Shown here: positions 1-8,842 of the stretch, one piece after another
How the letters are laid out: each line of letters opens with the position of its first letter
How positions within the stretch are numbered: position 1 is the first letter of the stretch
Assembly (NCBI RefSeq): GCF_020966775.1
Contig: NZ_JAJKFV010000029.1
Span: 1,997,372 to 2,061,371 of the forward strand
DNA: 64,000 bases
Direction of reading: 5' to 3'
Source of the DNA: Rhodopirellula halodulae
GTDB taxonomy: Bacteria; Planctomycetota; Planctomycetia; Pirellulales; Pirellulaceae
Made by a program: the position numbers and the translations under genes
Notes under the pieces: model-generated
Told to the model about the DNA's origin: nothing
Databases searched by the model: none
Seen by the model: only the letters and a program-made list of their open reading frames with translations

Positions 1-632
1 CCCAGCGTTTCAGCGAAGTCATCGCGATGAGCGATCCGAGCTGGAACGTTGGATCCAAAAGCGAAGGCGGCTCCGCTGAATCGCCCGGTATTGATGAAGC
101 GGCAGGCGCCTCCGGCGATTCGCTGCCCGGGAGTGGAGAGGAGATTCTTCCGGATCAGATTTATTTGGGTGGGCCGGTCAATGGTCCGGTGATGGCGATC
201 CACAGCATCGCGGGCATCGGTGATCCCTGCGGTGCAGATCCTGGCGATGCGAACGAGAACGATCCAGCCGGAGCGAAGACTCAGTTGCACGACCATCCAG
301 CCGAACCTTGGGGATCGATGTCGATTCAGTGGGCCGACGTGCCGGCATGGGTGACGGCCGATGAAGATCACTTGAGACTATTGTCTCGCCGTGATGATGC
401 GAAGGTTCGTTACGTCGTTGGGTATTCCGGTTGGGGCCCGTCGCAACTCGAAGGCGAATTGGCCGACGGTGGATGGTTGGTCACACCGGCGGATGGCGAG
501 TCCATCTTCAGTCCGAGCGATCAGGTTTGGGAAAAGCTGGTTCATCGATGTGGACAAGAAATCCTGCAAGACCTCACTCCGGATGTGACCTTTCCGAGTG
601 AGCAACAAGGTTTTGATCCGGGTGTCAATTGA
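1..632 (+). CDS. AlgH/UPF0301 (DUF179) family protein, 5' end outside window
   Basis: The reading frame is open from the first bases of the window, so the start lies upstream and only the C-terminal part is present. The family core is visible as YLGGPVNGP, followed later by VGYSGWGPSQLEGEL, GGWLVTPAD and a final W-E-K-L helix, which matches the AlgH/YqgE order. The biochemical role of this family is unsettled; AlgH was named for an effect on alginate regulation in Pseudomonas. Two Ser/Gly/Asp/Glu-rich stretches, before YLGGP and between the AIHS and SIQW segments, are longer than in typical members. The stop is directly followed by the ATG of the phosphatase gene, so the two are probably co-transcribed. 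Family assignment is fairly sure; function is not. Confidence 0.8.
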   Translation, partial: QRFSEVIAMSDPSWNVGSKSEGGSAESPGIDEAAGASGDSLPGSGEEILPDQIYLGGPVNGPVMAIHSIAGIGDPCGADPGDANENDPAGAKTQLHDHPAEPWGSMSIQWADVPAWVTADEDHLRLLSRRDDAKVRYVVGYSGWGPSQLEGELADGGWLVTPADGESIFSPSDQVWEKLVHRCGQEILQDLTPDVTFPSEQQGFDPGVN

Positions 633-1352
633 ATGTCCCGGTATGTGATTGGTGACATCCACGGTTGTGCGAAAGCGCTGCGATCAATGATCGAAGTGCT
701 TTCGCCCACTCAGAATGATGAGCTGATTTTTCTCGGCGACTACATCGATCGAGGCCCCGATTCTCGCGACGTGGTCGATCAGTTAATCGAGCTTCAGTCG
801 AAATGCCAGGTCGTCGCTTTGCGCGGAAACCATGAATGGATGCTACAAAGTGTGGTGGCGCGGGGATTGGACGATGCAATGTGGCTCCGCAGTGGTGGCA
901 AGGCGACCATCACGAGCTACGGTGGTTCGATCCAAAAGATCCCTGGCGACCATCTCGAGTTCTTCGACGCATTGTTGCCACATCACCAAACGGAACGAGA
1001 AATCTTCGTCCATGCGATGTACAACCCCACATGCGAGGTGCATGAGCAGGACGACGAACTGACATATTGGGCCCACTTGCCAACGCAACTCCCCGCTCCA
1101 CACTGCACCGGTAGGCGAGTTTTCGTGGGGCACACGCCCCAGCCAAGCGGTGAGGTTCTACGGCACACCCATTTGGTTTGCATGGACACCTATTGCTTCG
1201 GTGGCGGTTATCTGTCGGCAATGGATTTGGAGATGGAAACGATCCTGCAGGTTGACCGACATGGCCACGTGAGACGCGTGCCGGTGGAACGGGTGATGAT
1301 GTTGCTGCGAGGTTGCGCGTCCTGGTTTCGCAAAGGCGAAGCGGACGGCTAA
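633..1352 (+). CDS. Metallophosphoesterase (PPP-family Ser/Thr phosphatase / Ap4A-hydrolase-like)
   Basis: This 239-aa protein carries the PPP metallophosphatase signature: GDIHG at residues 7-11, GDYIDRG at 35-41 and RGNHE at 64-68, with VHA and GHTP metal-ligand segments in the C-terminal half. Such proteins hydrolyse phosphoprotein or dinucleoside polyphosphate esters with a two-metal centre; small bacterial members of this size are often annotated as serine/threonine phosphatase or symmetrical Ap4A hydrolase and cannot be separated by sequence reading alone. No signal peptide is seen, so it is probably cytoplasmic. The ATG starts immediately after the stop codon of the AlgH-like gene, which implies translational coupling. 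Confidence 0.88.
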   Translation: MSRYVIGDIHGCAKALRSMIEVLSPTQNDELIFLGDYIDRGPDSRDVVDQLIELQSKCQVVALRGNHEWMLQSVVARGLDDAMWLRSGGKATITSYGGSIQKIPGDHLEFFDALLPHHQTEREIFVHAMYNPTCEVHEQDDELTYWAHLPTQLPAPHCTGRRVFVGHTPQPSGEVLRHTHLVCMDTYCFGGGYLSAMDLEMETILQVDRHGHVRRVPVERVMMLLRGCASWFRKGEADG

Positions 1353-1426
1353 TGCTGTTCTCTACGGGTGAATGATTCGTTCTGGCTTCCGCGTTCGCTT
1401 TGCCGGAAAGTGCGAATGACAACGGT

Positions 1427-1435
1427 TGCTATACT
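1427..1435 (+). promoter_or_regulatory. Possible extended -10 promoter upstream of nadE
   Basis: TG-C-TATACT forms an extended -10 element (TGn followed by a 5/6 match to TATAAT), about 135 bases before the proposed nadE start. No convincing -35 box lies at standard spacing. Planctomycete promoter consensus is poorly known, so this is a weak call. Confidence 0.3.
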
Positions 1436-1570
1436 GTTCCGGACAAATGCATTGGTCGTTGTGATGCCTATCCACCGGGCGTTTTGCGGTAGGTTTGGCG
1501 AAAATAGGTGCCTCGCGTGAGGCAGCATGCATTCGACTTGGAAACCTTCTGACTGCGAGACACCTTCGTT

Positions 1571-3661
1571 TTGACTTCCTCGGATCCCTCGACGTTCACG
1601 CGGCAGCGGAAAGATCACGGTTTCTATCGAATCTCGGTTGTCTCTCCGAAAGTGACCGTTGCCGACCCGCGCGCCAATGCGGAAGCCACGATCGCAAGCG
1701 TCCATGCAATCGCCCGCGAATCCAATTCGGACCTGATGGTATTTCCGGAGTTGGGTTTGTCTGCCTACACCTGCGGTGATCTTTTTGCGACGCAAACGCT
1801 TTTGCAGGCATCGCAGGACGCACTTCTGCATGTCGCGGAACAGACCCGAGATTATTCCGGGGTGTTGGTGGTGGGCTTGCCGTTTCGTGTCAACACCAGC
1901 GTGATGAACGTTGCGGCGGTGGTCTGCGGCGGACGCGTGCGGGGGTTGGTGCCAAAAACGTTTTTGCCGAACTACCGAGAGTTTTACGAGGCTCGCCATT
2001 TCAAAGCGGCTTCGCCAGCGGATCCAGTTGAGGTTCGTTTGGGGAATGATGACGTTCCGTTTGGGACGGATTTGATCTTTCGTCATGGCACTGCGAAGCT
2101 CGCCGTTGAGATCTGTGAGGACCTTTGGGTTCCCGTTCCGCCCAGTAGCCATTCCGCACTGGCCGGCGCCAACGTCATCGCAAACTTGTCCGCGAGCAAT
2201 GAACTGATTGGAAAGGCCCAGTGGCGTCGCGATTTGGTGGTCAGTCAATCTGGACGACTGTTGGCCGCGTATGCCTACGCTTCAGCGGGCGGCGGCGAAT
2301 CGACTAGTGATCTTGTTTTCGGCGGCCATTGTCTGATCGCGGAAAACGGTGCTTTGCTCGGAGAATCACGACGTATCGGTGACGGCGTTGCTGATTCATT
2401 GCCAATCGAAACGCAGTTGACTCGAGACGTTGACTTGCAGCGATTGGATCACGATCGACGCGTCACAGGATCGTTCGATGATTTCCAAGCGTCTCTGCCG
2501 CGAGACTACCGAACGATTGAGTTGGCCAATGTGGTGACGAAGGCGTCGACAGCCAACTCAGCCGGGCCCGAGAAGCGGAACCCACAGCAGAAGAGTGGCG
2601 TTGATGGTTTGCTCCGGTACGTGGACGCCCATCCGTTTGTGCCCAGCGAGACCTCCAAACGGGAAGAACGGTGCGCCGAAATTCTTGCGATCCAGACTGC
2701 CGGTTTGGTGAAGCGATTGCAGCAGTTGCCCGCTGACTTGCCTTTGTCAATTGGTGTGTCGGGTGGTTTGGACAGCACGTTGGCGTTGCTGGTCGCGGCG
2801 TCCGCAGTGGATCAAATGAAGCGTGACCGGCAGGTCATCGACGCGATCATCATGCCTGGGTTTGGAACCACGGCCCACACCAACGACAGTGCACTTCAGC
2901 TCGTTCGTGGTTTGGGTGTCTCGTACGAGAGCATCGACATTCGTCCGCTCGCGTTGCGTACGTTCTTGGACATCGGGCATTCGCCCCTCGGTTTACAAAT
3001 TGACAAGCAGACCGAGGTCGACGAGTTGCAAACTCGATTGCAAAAGGTCGCATCGGATGCAAAAGACCTCAAGTTCGAAAACGTCCAGGCTCGTTTGCGA
3101 ACGATGGTCTTGATGAGTCGAGGATTTGTGTTGGGCACGGGGGATCTGTCGGAGCAGGCTCTTGGATGGAGCACTTACAACGGTGACCACATGTCGATGT
3201 ACAACGTCAACACTTCCGTGCCAAAGACGCTCGTCCGCTATCTCGTTCAATACGCGGCGGATCACGCCTATCGCGATTCCTTGCACGAAACGCTGCACCG
3301 AATCGCCGACACGCCGATTTCACCGGAGTTGTTGCCACCGACGGAGGACGGCGAAATTCGCCAGAGCACGGAGGCCTCGATCGGTCCTTACGAACTGCAC
3401 GATTTCTTTCTCTATCATTTCGTTCGCGGCGGGTGTGGGCAGGCCAAGTTGTGTTTTTTGGCGAAGCAGGCCACGTTCCACTCGCCTCATTCAGATGACG
3501 TGATCGAGCAAACGGCCGAAACTTTCATTCGCCGATTCTTTCAAAATCAATTCAAACGCAATTGCGTGCCCGATGGACCGAAGGTTGGTTCGGTTAGTTT
3601 GTCGCCGCGAGGCGATTGGCGCATGCCGGCGGATGCGTCCAGTGCGGCTTTCCGAGACTGA
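1571..3661 (+). CDS. nadE: Glutamine-dependent NAD+ synthetase
   Basis: This 696-aa enzyme makes NAD+ from nicotinic acid adenine dinucleotide, ATP and glutamine. An N-terminal nitrilase-type glutaminase domain (about residues 18-290) has the Glu-Lys-Cys triad at E60, K129 and C182 (in EICEDLW). The C-terminal synthetase domain has the PP-loop SGGLDS near residue 397 and a later GTGDLSE motif. The two-domain length fits the glutamine-dependent class rather than the shorter ammonia-dependent one. The start is a TTG; no ATG in frame lies near the domain start and the nitrilase core begins within about 20 residues, so the TTG is plausible. It stands alone between the phosphatase and a rhodanese gene. 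Confidence 0.95.
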   Translation: MTSSDPSTFTRQRKDHGFYRISVVSPKVTVADPRANAEATIASVHAIARESNSDLMVFPELGLSAYTCGDLFATQTLLQASQDALLHVAEQTRDYSGVLVVGLPFRVNTSVMNVAAVVCGGRVRGLVPKTFLPNYREFYEARHFKAASPADPVEVRLGNDDVPFGTDLIFRHGTAKLAVEICEDLWVPVPPSSHSALAGANVIANLSASNELIGKAQWRRDLVVSQSGRLLAAYAYASAGGGESTSDLVFGGHCLIAENGALLGESRRIGDGVADSLPIETQLTRDVDLQRLDHDRRVTGSFDDFQASLPRDYRTIELANVVTKASTANSAGPEKRNPQQKSGVDGLLRYVDAHPFVPSETSKREERCAEILAIQTAGLVKRLQQLPADLPLSIGVSGGLDSTLALLVAASAVDQMKRDRQVIDAIIMPGFGTTAHTNDSALQLVRGLGVSYESIDIRPLALRTFLDIGHSPLGLQIDKQTEVDELQTRLQKVASDAKDLKFENVQARLRTMVLMSRGFVLGTGDLSEQALGWSTYNGDHMSMYNVNTSVPKTLVRYLVQYAADHAYRDSLHETLHRIADTPISPELLPPTEDGEIRQSTEASIGPYELHDFFLYHFVRGGCGQAKLCFLAKQATFHSPHSDDVIEQTAETFIRRFFQNQFKRNCVPDGPKVGSVSLSPRGDWRMPADASSAAFRD

Positions 3662-3730
3662 CGAAATCGTGCAGGATGGTACGGAGCTCTCCACGTTCCA
3701 CCCGCGACCCTATCTGAACCAAAGTGCAAT

Positions 3731-4075
3731 ATGACCAGCGACGCCGCCCTGCCCATCGAAATCACGGTCCAAGACCTCGAAGCCTTGCGCAGCCGAGATG
3801 CGTCGTTCGTCTTGTTGGATGTCCGGGAAACGGAAGAGTACCAGACAGCTCGCATCGAAGGATCAAAGTTGCTGCCGATGAGCGAGATTCAACAGCGTTT
3901 GCCTGAATTGGAAGAGCACCGCAACGACCACATCGTGGTGCAGTGTCATCACGGCGGTCGCAGCATGCAGGTGACTCAGTTCTTGCGTGCACAAGGTTTC
4001 GACAACGCTCAAAACCTAGCCGGCGGGATCGACCAATGGTCGGTGCAGATCGATCCGTCGGTACCGCGTTATTGA
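3731..4075 (+). CDS. Rhodanese-like domain protein
   Basis: A single rhodanese domain fills this 114-aa protein: LLDVRETEEY (CH2A-like) near residues 28-37, then the active-site loop CHHGGRS with the nucleophilic cysteine at C72, and a C-terminal NLAGGIDQW motif. Single-domain proteins of this type act as sulfurtransferases or sulfur carriers in the cytoplasm; the acceptor is unknown. There is no signal peptide. It begins 69 bases after nadE on the same strand and could be co-transcribed with it. The family is certain, the physiological substrate is not. Confidence 0.9.
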   Translation: MTSDAALPIEITVQDLEALRSRDASFVLLDVRETEEYQTARIEGSKLLPMSEIQQRLPELEEHRNDHIVVQCHHGGRSMQVTQFLRAQGFDNAQNLAGGIDQWSVQIDPSVPRY

Positions 4076-4264
4076 TTCGTGTTATTGATTGGTAGACGAG
4101 TTCGCTTAAAGGAGACTGCGAAGCTGCTCGTTAAGATGCGCGGTCTGGGTCGAGGTTGCTCGTTGAGGCGTCTTTACATGTCATTCGGATTGTCTTGGTC
4201 CTGACGATCCTGCCTCGTCGATAAGCGATGTCAGTCATCCAAACTTCGACGGAGCAGAAATCTG

Positions 4265-5341
4265 ATGTCGCGAAACCTCTCAAACGTATTTCCAGCGAAC
4301 CCTATGCTTGGCAGCGAACAAGCAATCTCGGGGGCGAGTTTCACAAGGCGAATCACAGCGGCGGCTTTGGTTGCCGTGTTGATGGTCGCCAGCAATGTCT
4401 CGAGCGTGCGGGCACAATCCTGTGGCTGTGGCGAACCAGCCTGTGGGTTGGAAGCAGCAACCTGCGGGTGTGAAACGGTTGGTGTGGAGGAACCGACTTG
4501 TGGGTTGGAGCCTGCATGCGGTTGCGAAGCACCATTGATGTTCCCATCGCTCCGAGCCCGTTTGGCTGGCTGCGGTTGTGAGGCGGAACCTGAGTGCGGA
4601 GCCGAGCCACTGTGCGGCGTCGAACCGTTTTTCGCGGCGGAACCCAGTTGCGGTTTGGACGGCAGTTGCGGCTGCGAGATTTCGACTGCGTCTGCATGTA
4701 ACAAGTGCGATTCAGGCGGTTTCTTGACTCGTCATCGAGTTCAAAAGTGCAATCCGATTTACCAAACGTTGGATCTGGCGGCCGGGGGCGTGGAAGGTGT
4801 TTTGAAAGCCGGTTCGTATCTGTTGTGCGGCACCCCACGTGAACGGGCTCGGCAACAAGCTTGCAAGACTGGATGCCAAACATGCAACCATTGCTCCGCG
4901 GCGGCGACACATGTGCATGCCGCCCATGGAAACCAACCAACGTTTGAGTCACCGGTGGTGGAGCAACACATGACACCGCATCCGATGACGCCAACGGTCC
5001 AGTCGATCCCAACGCCCGCTCCAAACGTGACGCCCTTGATGGATCCACCGCAGACCACCATTCATAAGACTTCGCCAGGGTTGCCTGTTGTGCCGACACC
5101 GGCACCCGCGACGGGAACTCGCGGCGGTTCATCCAACGGTCGTGCAGGTTCGCTGTTCGACGAAATGCGAAATCCGTTTGAGGATGATTCCGCGAGCCTT
5201 TCCAGTCGCCGTTCCAGCGTCCGTCAAACTTCGTTCGAAAATGGCGAGCTGCAACCTGTCCGACGGACACCAACGCCCGTTCGCCGGGCTGCGACCAAAC
5301 CCACCGAAGTCGACGATTATGCGGATTACTTCCGCCAATAG
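4265..5341 (+). CDS. Secreted cysteine-rich protein of unknown function
   Basis: I do not recognise a family. The 358-aa product has a basic N-terminus, a hydrophobic stretch near residues 32-48 and a likely signal-peptidase site after VRA. Right after it comes a dense Cys-Gly-Cys-Glu region (about residues 51-150) with repeated units such as CGCGEPACGLE, CGCE and EPTCGLEPACGCE. A second small Cys cluster, KTGCQTCNHC, follows near residue 205. The C-terminal 140 residues are Pro/Thr/Ser-rich and look disordered. An ATG with an upstream GGAG supports the start. The composition suggests a disulfide-bonded or metal-binding wall or envelope protein; Cys-rich proteins are known in planctomycete envelopes, but a link is inference. 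Confidence 0.75.
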   Translation: MSRNLSNVFPANPMLGSEQAISGASFTRRITAAALVAVLMVASNVSSVRAQSCGCGEPACGLEAATCGCETVGVEEPTCGLEPACGCEAPLMFPSLRARLAGCGCEAEPECGAEPLCGVEPFFAAEPSCGLDGSCGCEISTASACNKCDSGGFLTRHRVQKCNPIYQTLDLAAGGVEGVLKAGSYLLCGTPRERARQQACKTGCQTCNHCSAAATHVHAAHGNQPTFESPVVEQHMTPHPMTPTVQSIPTPAPNVTPLMDPPQTTIHKTSPGLPVVPTPAPATGTRGGSSNGRAGSLFDEMRNPFEDDSASLSSRRSSVRQTSFENGELQPVRRTPTPVRRAATKPTEVDDYADYFRQ

Positions 5342-5482
5342 GTTTGGATTTGGCTCGCGGAAAGGATGGCTGCCGTGAGCCGCATTGAAGATCGTTTACA
5401 ATGGCGATGGGCATTTTGCTCGTCGCCATTTTTCGTTGCGTGATCCGGCTGGACGTGTAGTTGACTTGAGAACGATGACGGC

Positions 5483-6640
5483 ATGGTTTGTGTGTTTGGT
5501 TCACTTGTGAGAATTGGTGAGCCCGGAAGTCAAGATTTGGAATTGTTCGTGGTTTGTCGTTCCGGAATTTCGATTGGCGTTGGTGTCCTGCTGGGATGCT
5601 GCGCCTTGGTTGGAAGCCACGCGTTCGCGGACGTGATCACATTCACTGACCGTGACCAAGATCCTTCTGTGGAACGCACCATCGACGCCGAAATTTTGGT
5701 GGAGGCCGCCGATGGTGGTGTGTTGGCGCGATGTGATGCGGGACGTCTGTGGACGATTCAGCCTGACCAAATTGTCAGCCGAGTCGAGCAGCCGGCCGGT
5801 CCGCCGATCGACCAAGACACCATGGCGCGTCGAATGTTGGAGGAATTGCCCTCCGGTTTTCAGGTATATCGCACCGCGAATTACCTGTTGCTGCATCAAG
5901 GGAACGAAGCGTACGCGCGAGATTGCGGCGTGTTGTTCGAGCAGCTTCATCGAGGCTTCTTCAGCTATTGGCGAAATCAGCAGGTTGAGCTGAATGAGCC
6001 TCGCTATCCGTTGGTCGCCATTGTGTTGGCCAACCACGACGAGTTTGTTCGTTACGCGAGCCAGGAAATTGGCGACACCGCGAAGAGCGTGATTGGTTAC
6101 TACCATTTAGAAAGCAACCGGATGATCACGTTTCGCGTTCCCAATATTGAACGCAACATTGCAACGATCATCCACGAGGCGACTCACCAGTTGGCCTACA
6201 ACTGTGGTTTGCAAACCCGATTCGCTGACAATCCGATGTGGGTGAGTGAAGGCTTGGCAATGTTTTTCGAATCACCCGACTTCAGCAACCCGCGGGGGTG
6301 GCGCGGCATTGGTCGAGTGAACGCGGTCAACCTGGGACGTTTCCGTCGCTATGTTCCTTCGCGTCCAGGAGACTCCCTCGCGACGCTGGTCTCTGACGAT
6401 TCGCGATTTCGCTCGGTCGCGACTGCGGAAAATGCCTACGGGGAGTCGTGGGCACTGACCTATTTTCTGCTGCGGACACAGCGGAAAGAATTCATCGCGT
6501 ATCTGCAGCAGCTCAGCGAATCTAAGCCGCTGTCCGAAAGCTCGCCTCGTGAACGAATTGAGATGTTCGAAGAAGCGATGGGGATGAGCTTGCAAGAATT
6601 GGATCGCAAGTTCATTGCCTACATGCGGCGAGTGCGTTGA
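5483..6640 (+). CDS. DUF1570-type secreted metallopeptidase-like protein
   Basis: The 385-aa protein has a hydrophobic N-terminal segment (about residues 29-48) ending in HAFAD, a plausible signal peptide. The centre holds HEATHQ, an HExxH zinc motif, followed some 30 residues later by WVSEGLAMFFE, which supplies the third ligand glutamate expected of a gluzincin/MA-type fold. This arrangement and the overall layout match planctomycete DUF1570 proteins. No activity has been shown for the family to my knowledge, so peptidase function is inferred from motifs. It converges on the DUF1559 gene with only 36 bases between the stops. Confidence 0.8.
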   Translation: MVCVFGSLVRIGEPGSQDLELFVVCRSGISIGVGVLLGCCALVGSHAFADVITFTDRDQDPSVERTIDAEILVEAADGGVLARCDAGRLWTIQPDQIVSRVEQPAGPPIDQDTMARRMLEELPSGFQVYRTANYLLLHQGNEAYARDCGVLFEQLHRGFFSYWRNQQVELNEPRYPLVAIVLANHDEFVRYASQEIGDTAKSVIGYYHLESNRMITFRVPNIERNIATIIHEATHQLAYNCGLQTRFADNPMWVSEGLAMFFESPDFSNPRGWRGIGRVNAVNLGRFRRYVPSRPGDSLATLVSDDSRFRSVATAENAYGESWALTYFLLRTQRKEFIAYLQQLSESKPLSESSPRERIEMFEEAMGMSLQELDRKFIAYMRRVR

Positions 6641-6676
6641 GTCCGGGGAATAGTTTTTCGCCCGATGACCGATTGC

Positions 6677-7945
6677 TTAAAACTCCCCGTTGATGATCTC
6701 GCCCGAGGCGCGTGTCCCCAGAGCACCCCATAGTCCGTAAGGGCTTTCCGACCCGGCGGGTGTGACGCTGTTGGTTTGTCCAGAAAGTGCTTTGCAATAG
6801 ACACAAGGAATTCGAGAATCTCCGGCTTCGATCGAGTCAGTAATGAACTTGACCGCTCCATCGGACATGACGACATGGACACCGCCCACGTGATAGCTGC
6901 TGGGCGGAGCAATACCGTAGGTGTCCGAATGTCCTACCAAGCACAGTTCAGAGTTCGGGCCCAGGATCGTATTGAATTGAGACTGCAGCGTGTGGAAGTC
7001 CGCCCATCGCAAACCGCGTTGTGAAATCGGAGCGTAAACGTTTGCCGCGTCGGTCCAATAGTTCGGACGTTCCGGATCGATGTAGCCGAGATCGAAGCAA
7101 CGTTTCGGGTTGTTGGCAATCTGAAAGAAGCCTCCCTTTGCATTGGTGAATCCAATCGTTCGGTTGTCACGGTCACCCAGCCCCGTCGCGATTTCGCCGA
7201 CCGCGATGGTGTTGCTCAATCCGTCGGTGAAGTCGCGGAACTTCATCGATTTGCGTGGAACAAATGCACCGCGAAGGCCACAACGGGCTCGTTGCGACGC
7301 GAGCGATTGGTTGTATTCCCAACGATTTGCAGAGGTGTTCCAGACGGTCACTCCGTGTTCGGCTTCGTAGAATCCGTCGCCCGTGCAAGCGGCGTAGTTG
7401 GTGCGACCAAGGCCGGGCAATCCGTAACCAGGATCGCTCGGACATCGGAACGTGGGGATCTCGGTCGCCCAGGCCGGGTAATCAATCGTCCACGGACGGG
7501 GACCAAATGCGGGCCAGATATCGCCGTCGTCTTCGATCAATGGATTGCTGATCATGGACCAGATTGATTGCTGCTCCACAAACGGAAGCAGGCCGACCAG
7601 GTAGGTCAGTTCCATCCGCGTGAAGCCGGTGCCATCGTTGGCGGAGGCACGTCCGGCGGTGTTGTCATTTTCGTCCGTCGGCCCGACACCATGAATCGGC
7701 AACTGGTTGAATGCGGAATGATAGTTGTGCAGCCCCAGGCCAATTTGCTTCATGTTGTTGCCGCAGCTCATGCGACGGGCGGCCTCGCGAGCTGCCTGCA
7801 CAGCGGGAAGTAGCAAGGCGATCAAAATGCCAATGATGGCGATTACTACCAACAACTCCACCAACGTGAAGCCGCGGAATTCCGAGTCGAGATATGGTGC
7901 TCGGCGAGCGTTCGATTTGAACGACAGGGTGGGGCTCAGCGGCAT
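6677..7945 (-). CDS. DUF1559 protein with type II/IV prepilin-like N-terminus
   Basis: A class III prepilin signal is clear: a short basic leader, then FRG/FTLVELLVVIAIIGILIALLLP, with cleavage expected after the glycine and the conserved Glu at +5. It is followed by the Ala/Arg-rich helix typical of the family (QAAREAARR). The rest is the DUF1559 (SBP_bac_10) domain, ending in the usual HVGGVHVVMSDGAVKFI box. The product is 422 aa. Planctomycetes encode dozens of such proteins; a pseudopilin-like surface or secretion role is assumed but not proven. It is transcribed alone. Confidence 0.92.
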   Translation of the reverse strand: MPLSPTLSFKSNARRAPYLDSEFRGFTLVELLVVIAIIGILIALLLPAVQAAREAARRMSCGNNMKQIGLGLHNYHSAFNQLPIHGVGPTDENDNTAGRASANDGTGFTRMELTYLVGLLPFVEQQSIWSMISNPLIEDDGDIWPAFGPRPWTIDYPAWATEIPTFRCPSDPGYGLPGLGRTNYAACTGDGFYEAEHGVTVWNTSANRWEYNQSLASQRARCGLRGAFVPRKSMKFRDFTDGLSNTIAVGEIATGLGDRDNRTIGFTNAKGGFFQIANNPKRCFDLGYIDPERPNYWTDAANVYAPISQRGLRWADFHTLQSQFNTILGPNSELCLVGHSDTYGIAPPSSYHVGGVHVVMSDGAVKFITDSIEAGDSRIPCVYCKALSGQTNSVTPAGSESPYGLWGALGTRASGEIINGEF

Positions 7946-8162
7946 GACATGTCCACGATTCGATGGAGTTGAATGTCAATGCATCCGTGCATGTCCGTTC
8001 AGGTTTTAGGGAGCTGACCCATGCTGAACAAGTAAAAAATTGCAGCCCGCATTTGGAACGATGTCACAGCGGCCTTCGATTTCGTGCGCACGACTAGATC
8101 TGGTGCCACAGAGGAGGAACAATGGAGCCAACGTTCACTTCCGCCACTTCTGAGATTTTGTC

Positions 8163-8558
8163 ATGCGTTTGTTCATTGGTTTAGGAATTTGTTGTTTGAT
8201 CGCTGCGGTGATGCAGTTATCCGCGACCGGGGCCGAGAAGGAGGCATCGAAAAAGGTGTTGCGTCACGTCGTCATGTTCGGCTTCAAAACCACCAGCTCG
8301 GACGAAGATGTCCAAACGGTGGTCGATGCATTTCGCAAACTGCCCAGCGAAATTCCAGAGATCGCTGATTTCGAATTTGGCACCAACAACTCACCTGAAG
8401 GCCTGAACGATGGTTTGACCCATTGCTTCCTCGTGTCGTTCGATAGCGAAGCGGATCGCGAAACTTACCTGCCGCATCCGGCCCACAAGGCGTTCGTGGA
8501 AGTTCTCAAGCCGCACCTCGAAAAAGTGGTGGTGATTGATTACTGGGCCGATAAGTAG
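8163..8558 (+). CDS. Exported Dabb (stress-responsive A/B barrel) domain protein
   Basis: This 131-aa protein has a signal peptide (hydrophobic residues 3-20) followed by a single Dabb domain: RHVVMFGFK near the start, the central FEFGTNNSPEGLNDG segment and the conserved HPAHKAF followed by a C-terminal VVIDYW strand. Dabb domains form dimeric ferredoxin-like barrels; no reaction can be assigned. Its gene is followed by a strong hairpin that would end transcription. Confidence 0.88.
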   Translation: MRLFIGLGICCLIAAVMQLSATGAEKEASKKVLRHVVMFGFKTTSSDEDVQTVVDAFRKLPSEIPEIADFEFGTNNSPEGLNDGLTHCFLVSFDSEADRETYLPHPAHKAFVEVLKPHLEKVVVIDYWADK

Positions 8559-8673
8559 TCGCGATGAGTCGTCCAATTGATGTCTGATTCGAACGGTTCG
8601 CCGGCTGCCGCCAGCCCATTTTGACGGCAGGCAGCCCGCCATCGCCCGCCGACGAGTCACCTCCGGAACTTGC

Positions 8674-8717
8674 AAAAAGCTCGGGATTTGCGGACTCAAA
8701 CCGCTCCCGAGCTTTTT
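8674..8717 (+). terminator. Strong (probably bidirectional) intrinsic terminator
   Basis: A perfect 13-bp stem (AAAAAGCTCGGGA at 8674-8686 with its complement at 8705-8717) ends in a T run on the plus strand and, by symmetry, also on the minus strand. It lies between the Dabb gene and the LysR gene, both on the plus strand. Confidence 0.85.
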
Positions 8718-8842
8718 CGTTGCGCGGGCGAAATTTGCAGCGGACACGCAACGCTTGACCAAATTTCGATCCCTGGCTATTCTCCCTCATCAGCCCGTCT
8801 GAAATTAGCGGGTTTCACCATAAGGAAAATTAATACAGCAGG

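Noticed and set aside
4068-4090. Direct repeat GTTATTGATT twice at the end of the rhodanese gene
   Set aside because: Too short and includes the stop codon; no further copies nearby.
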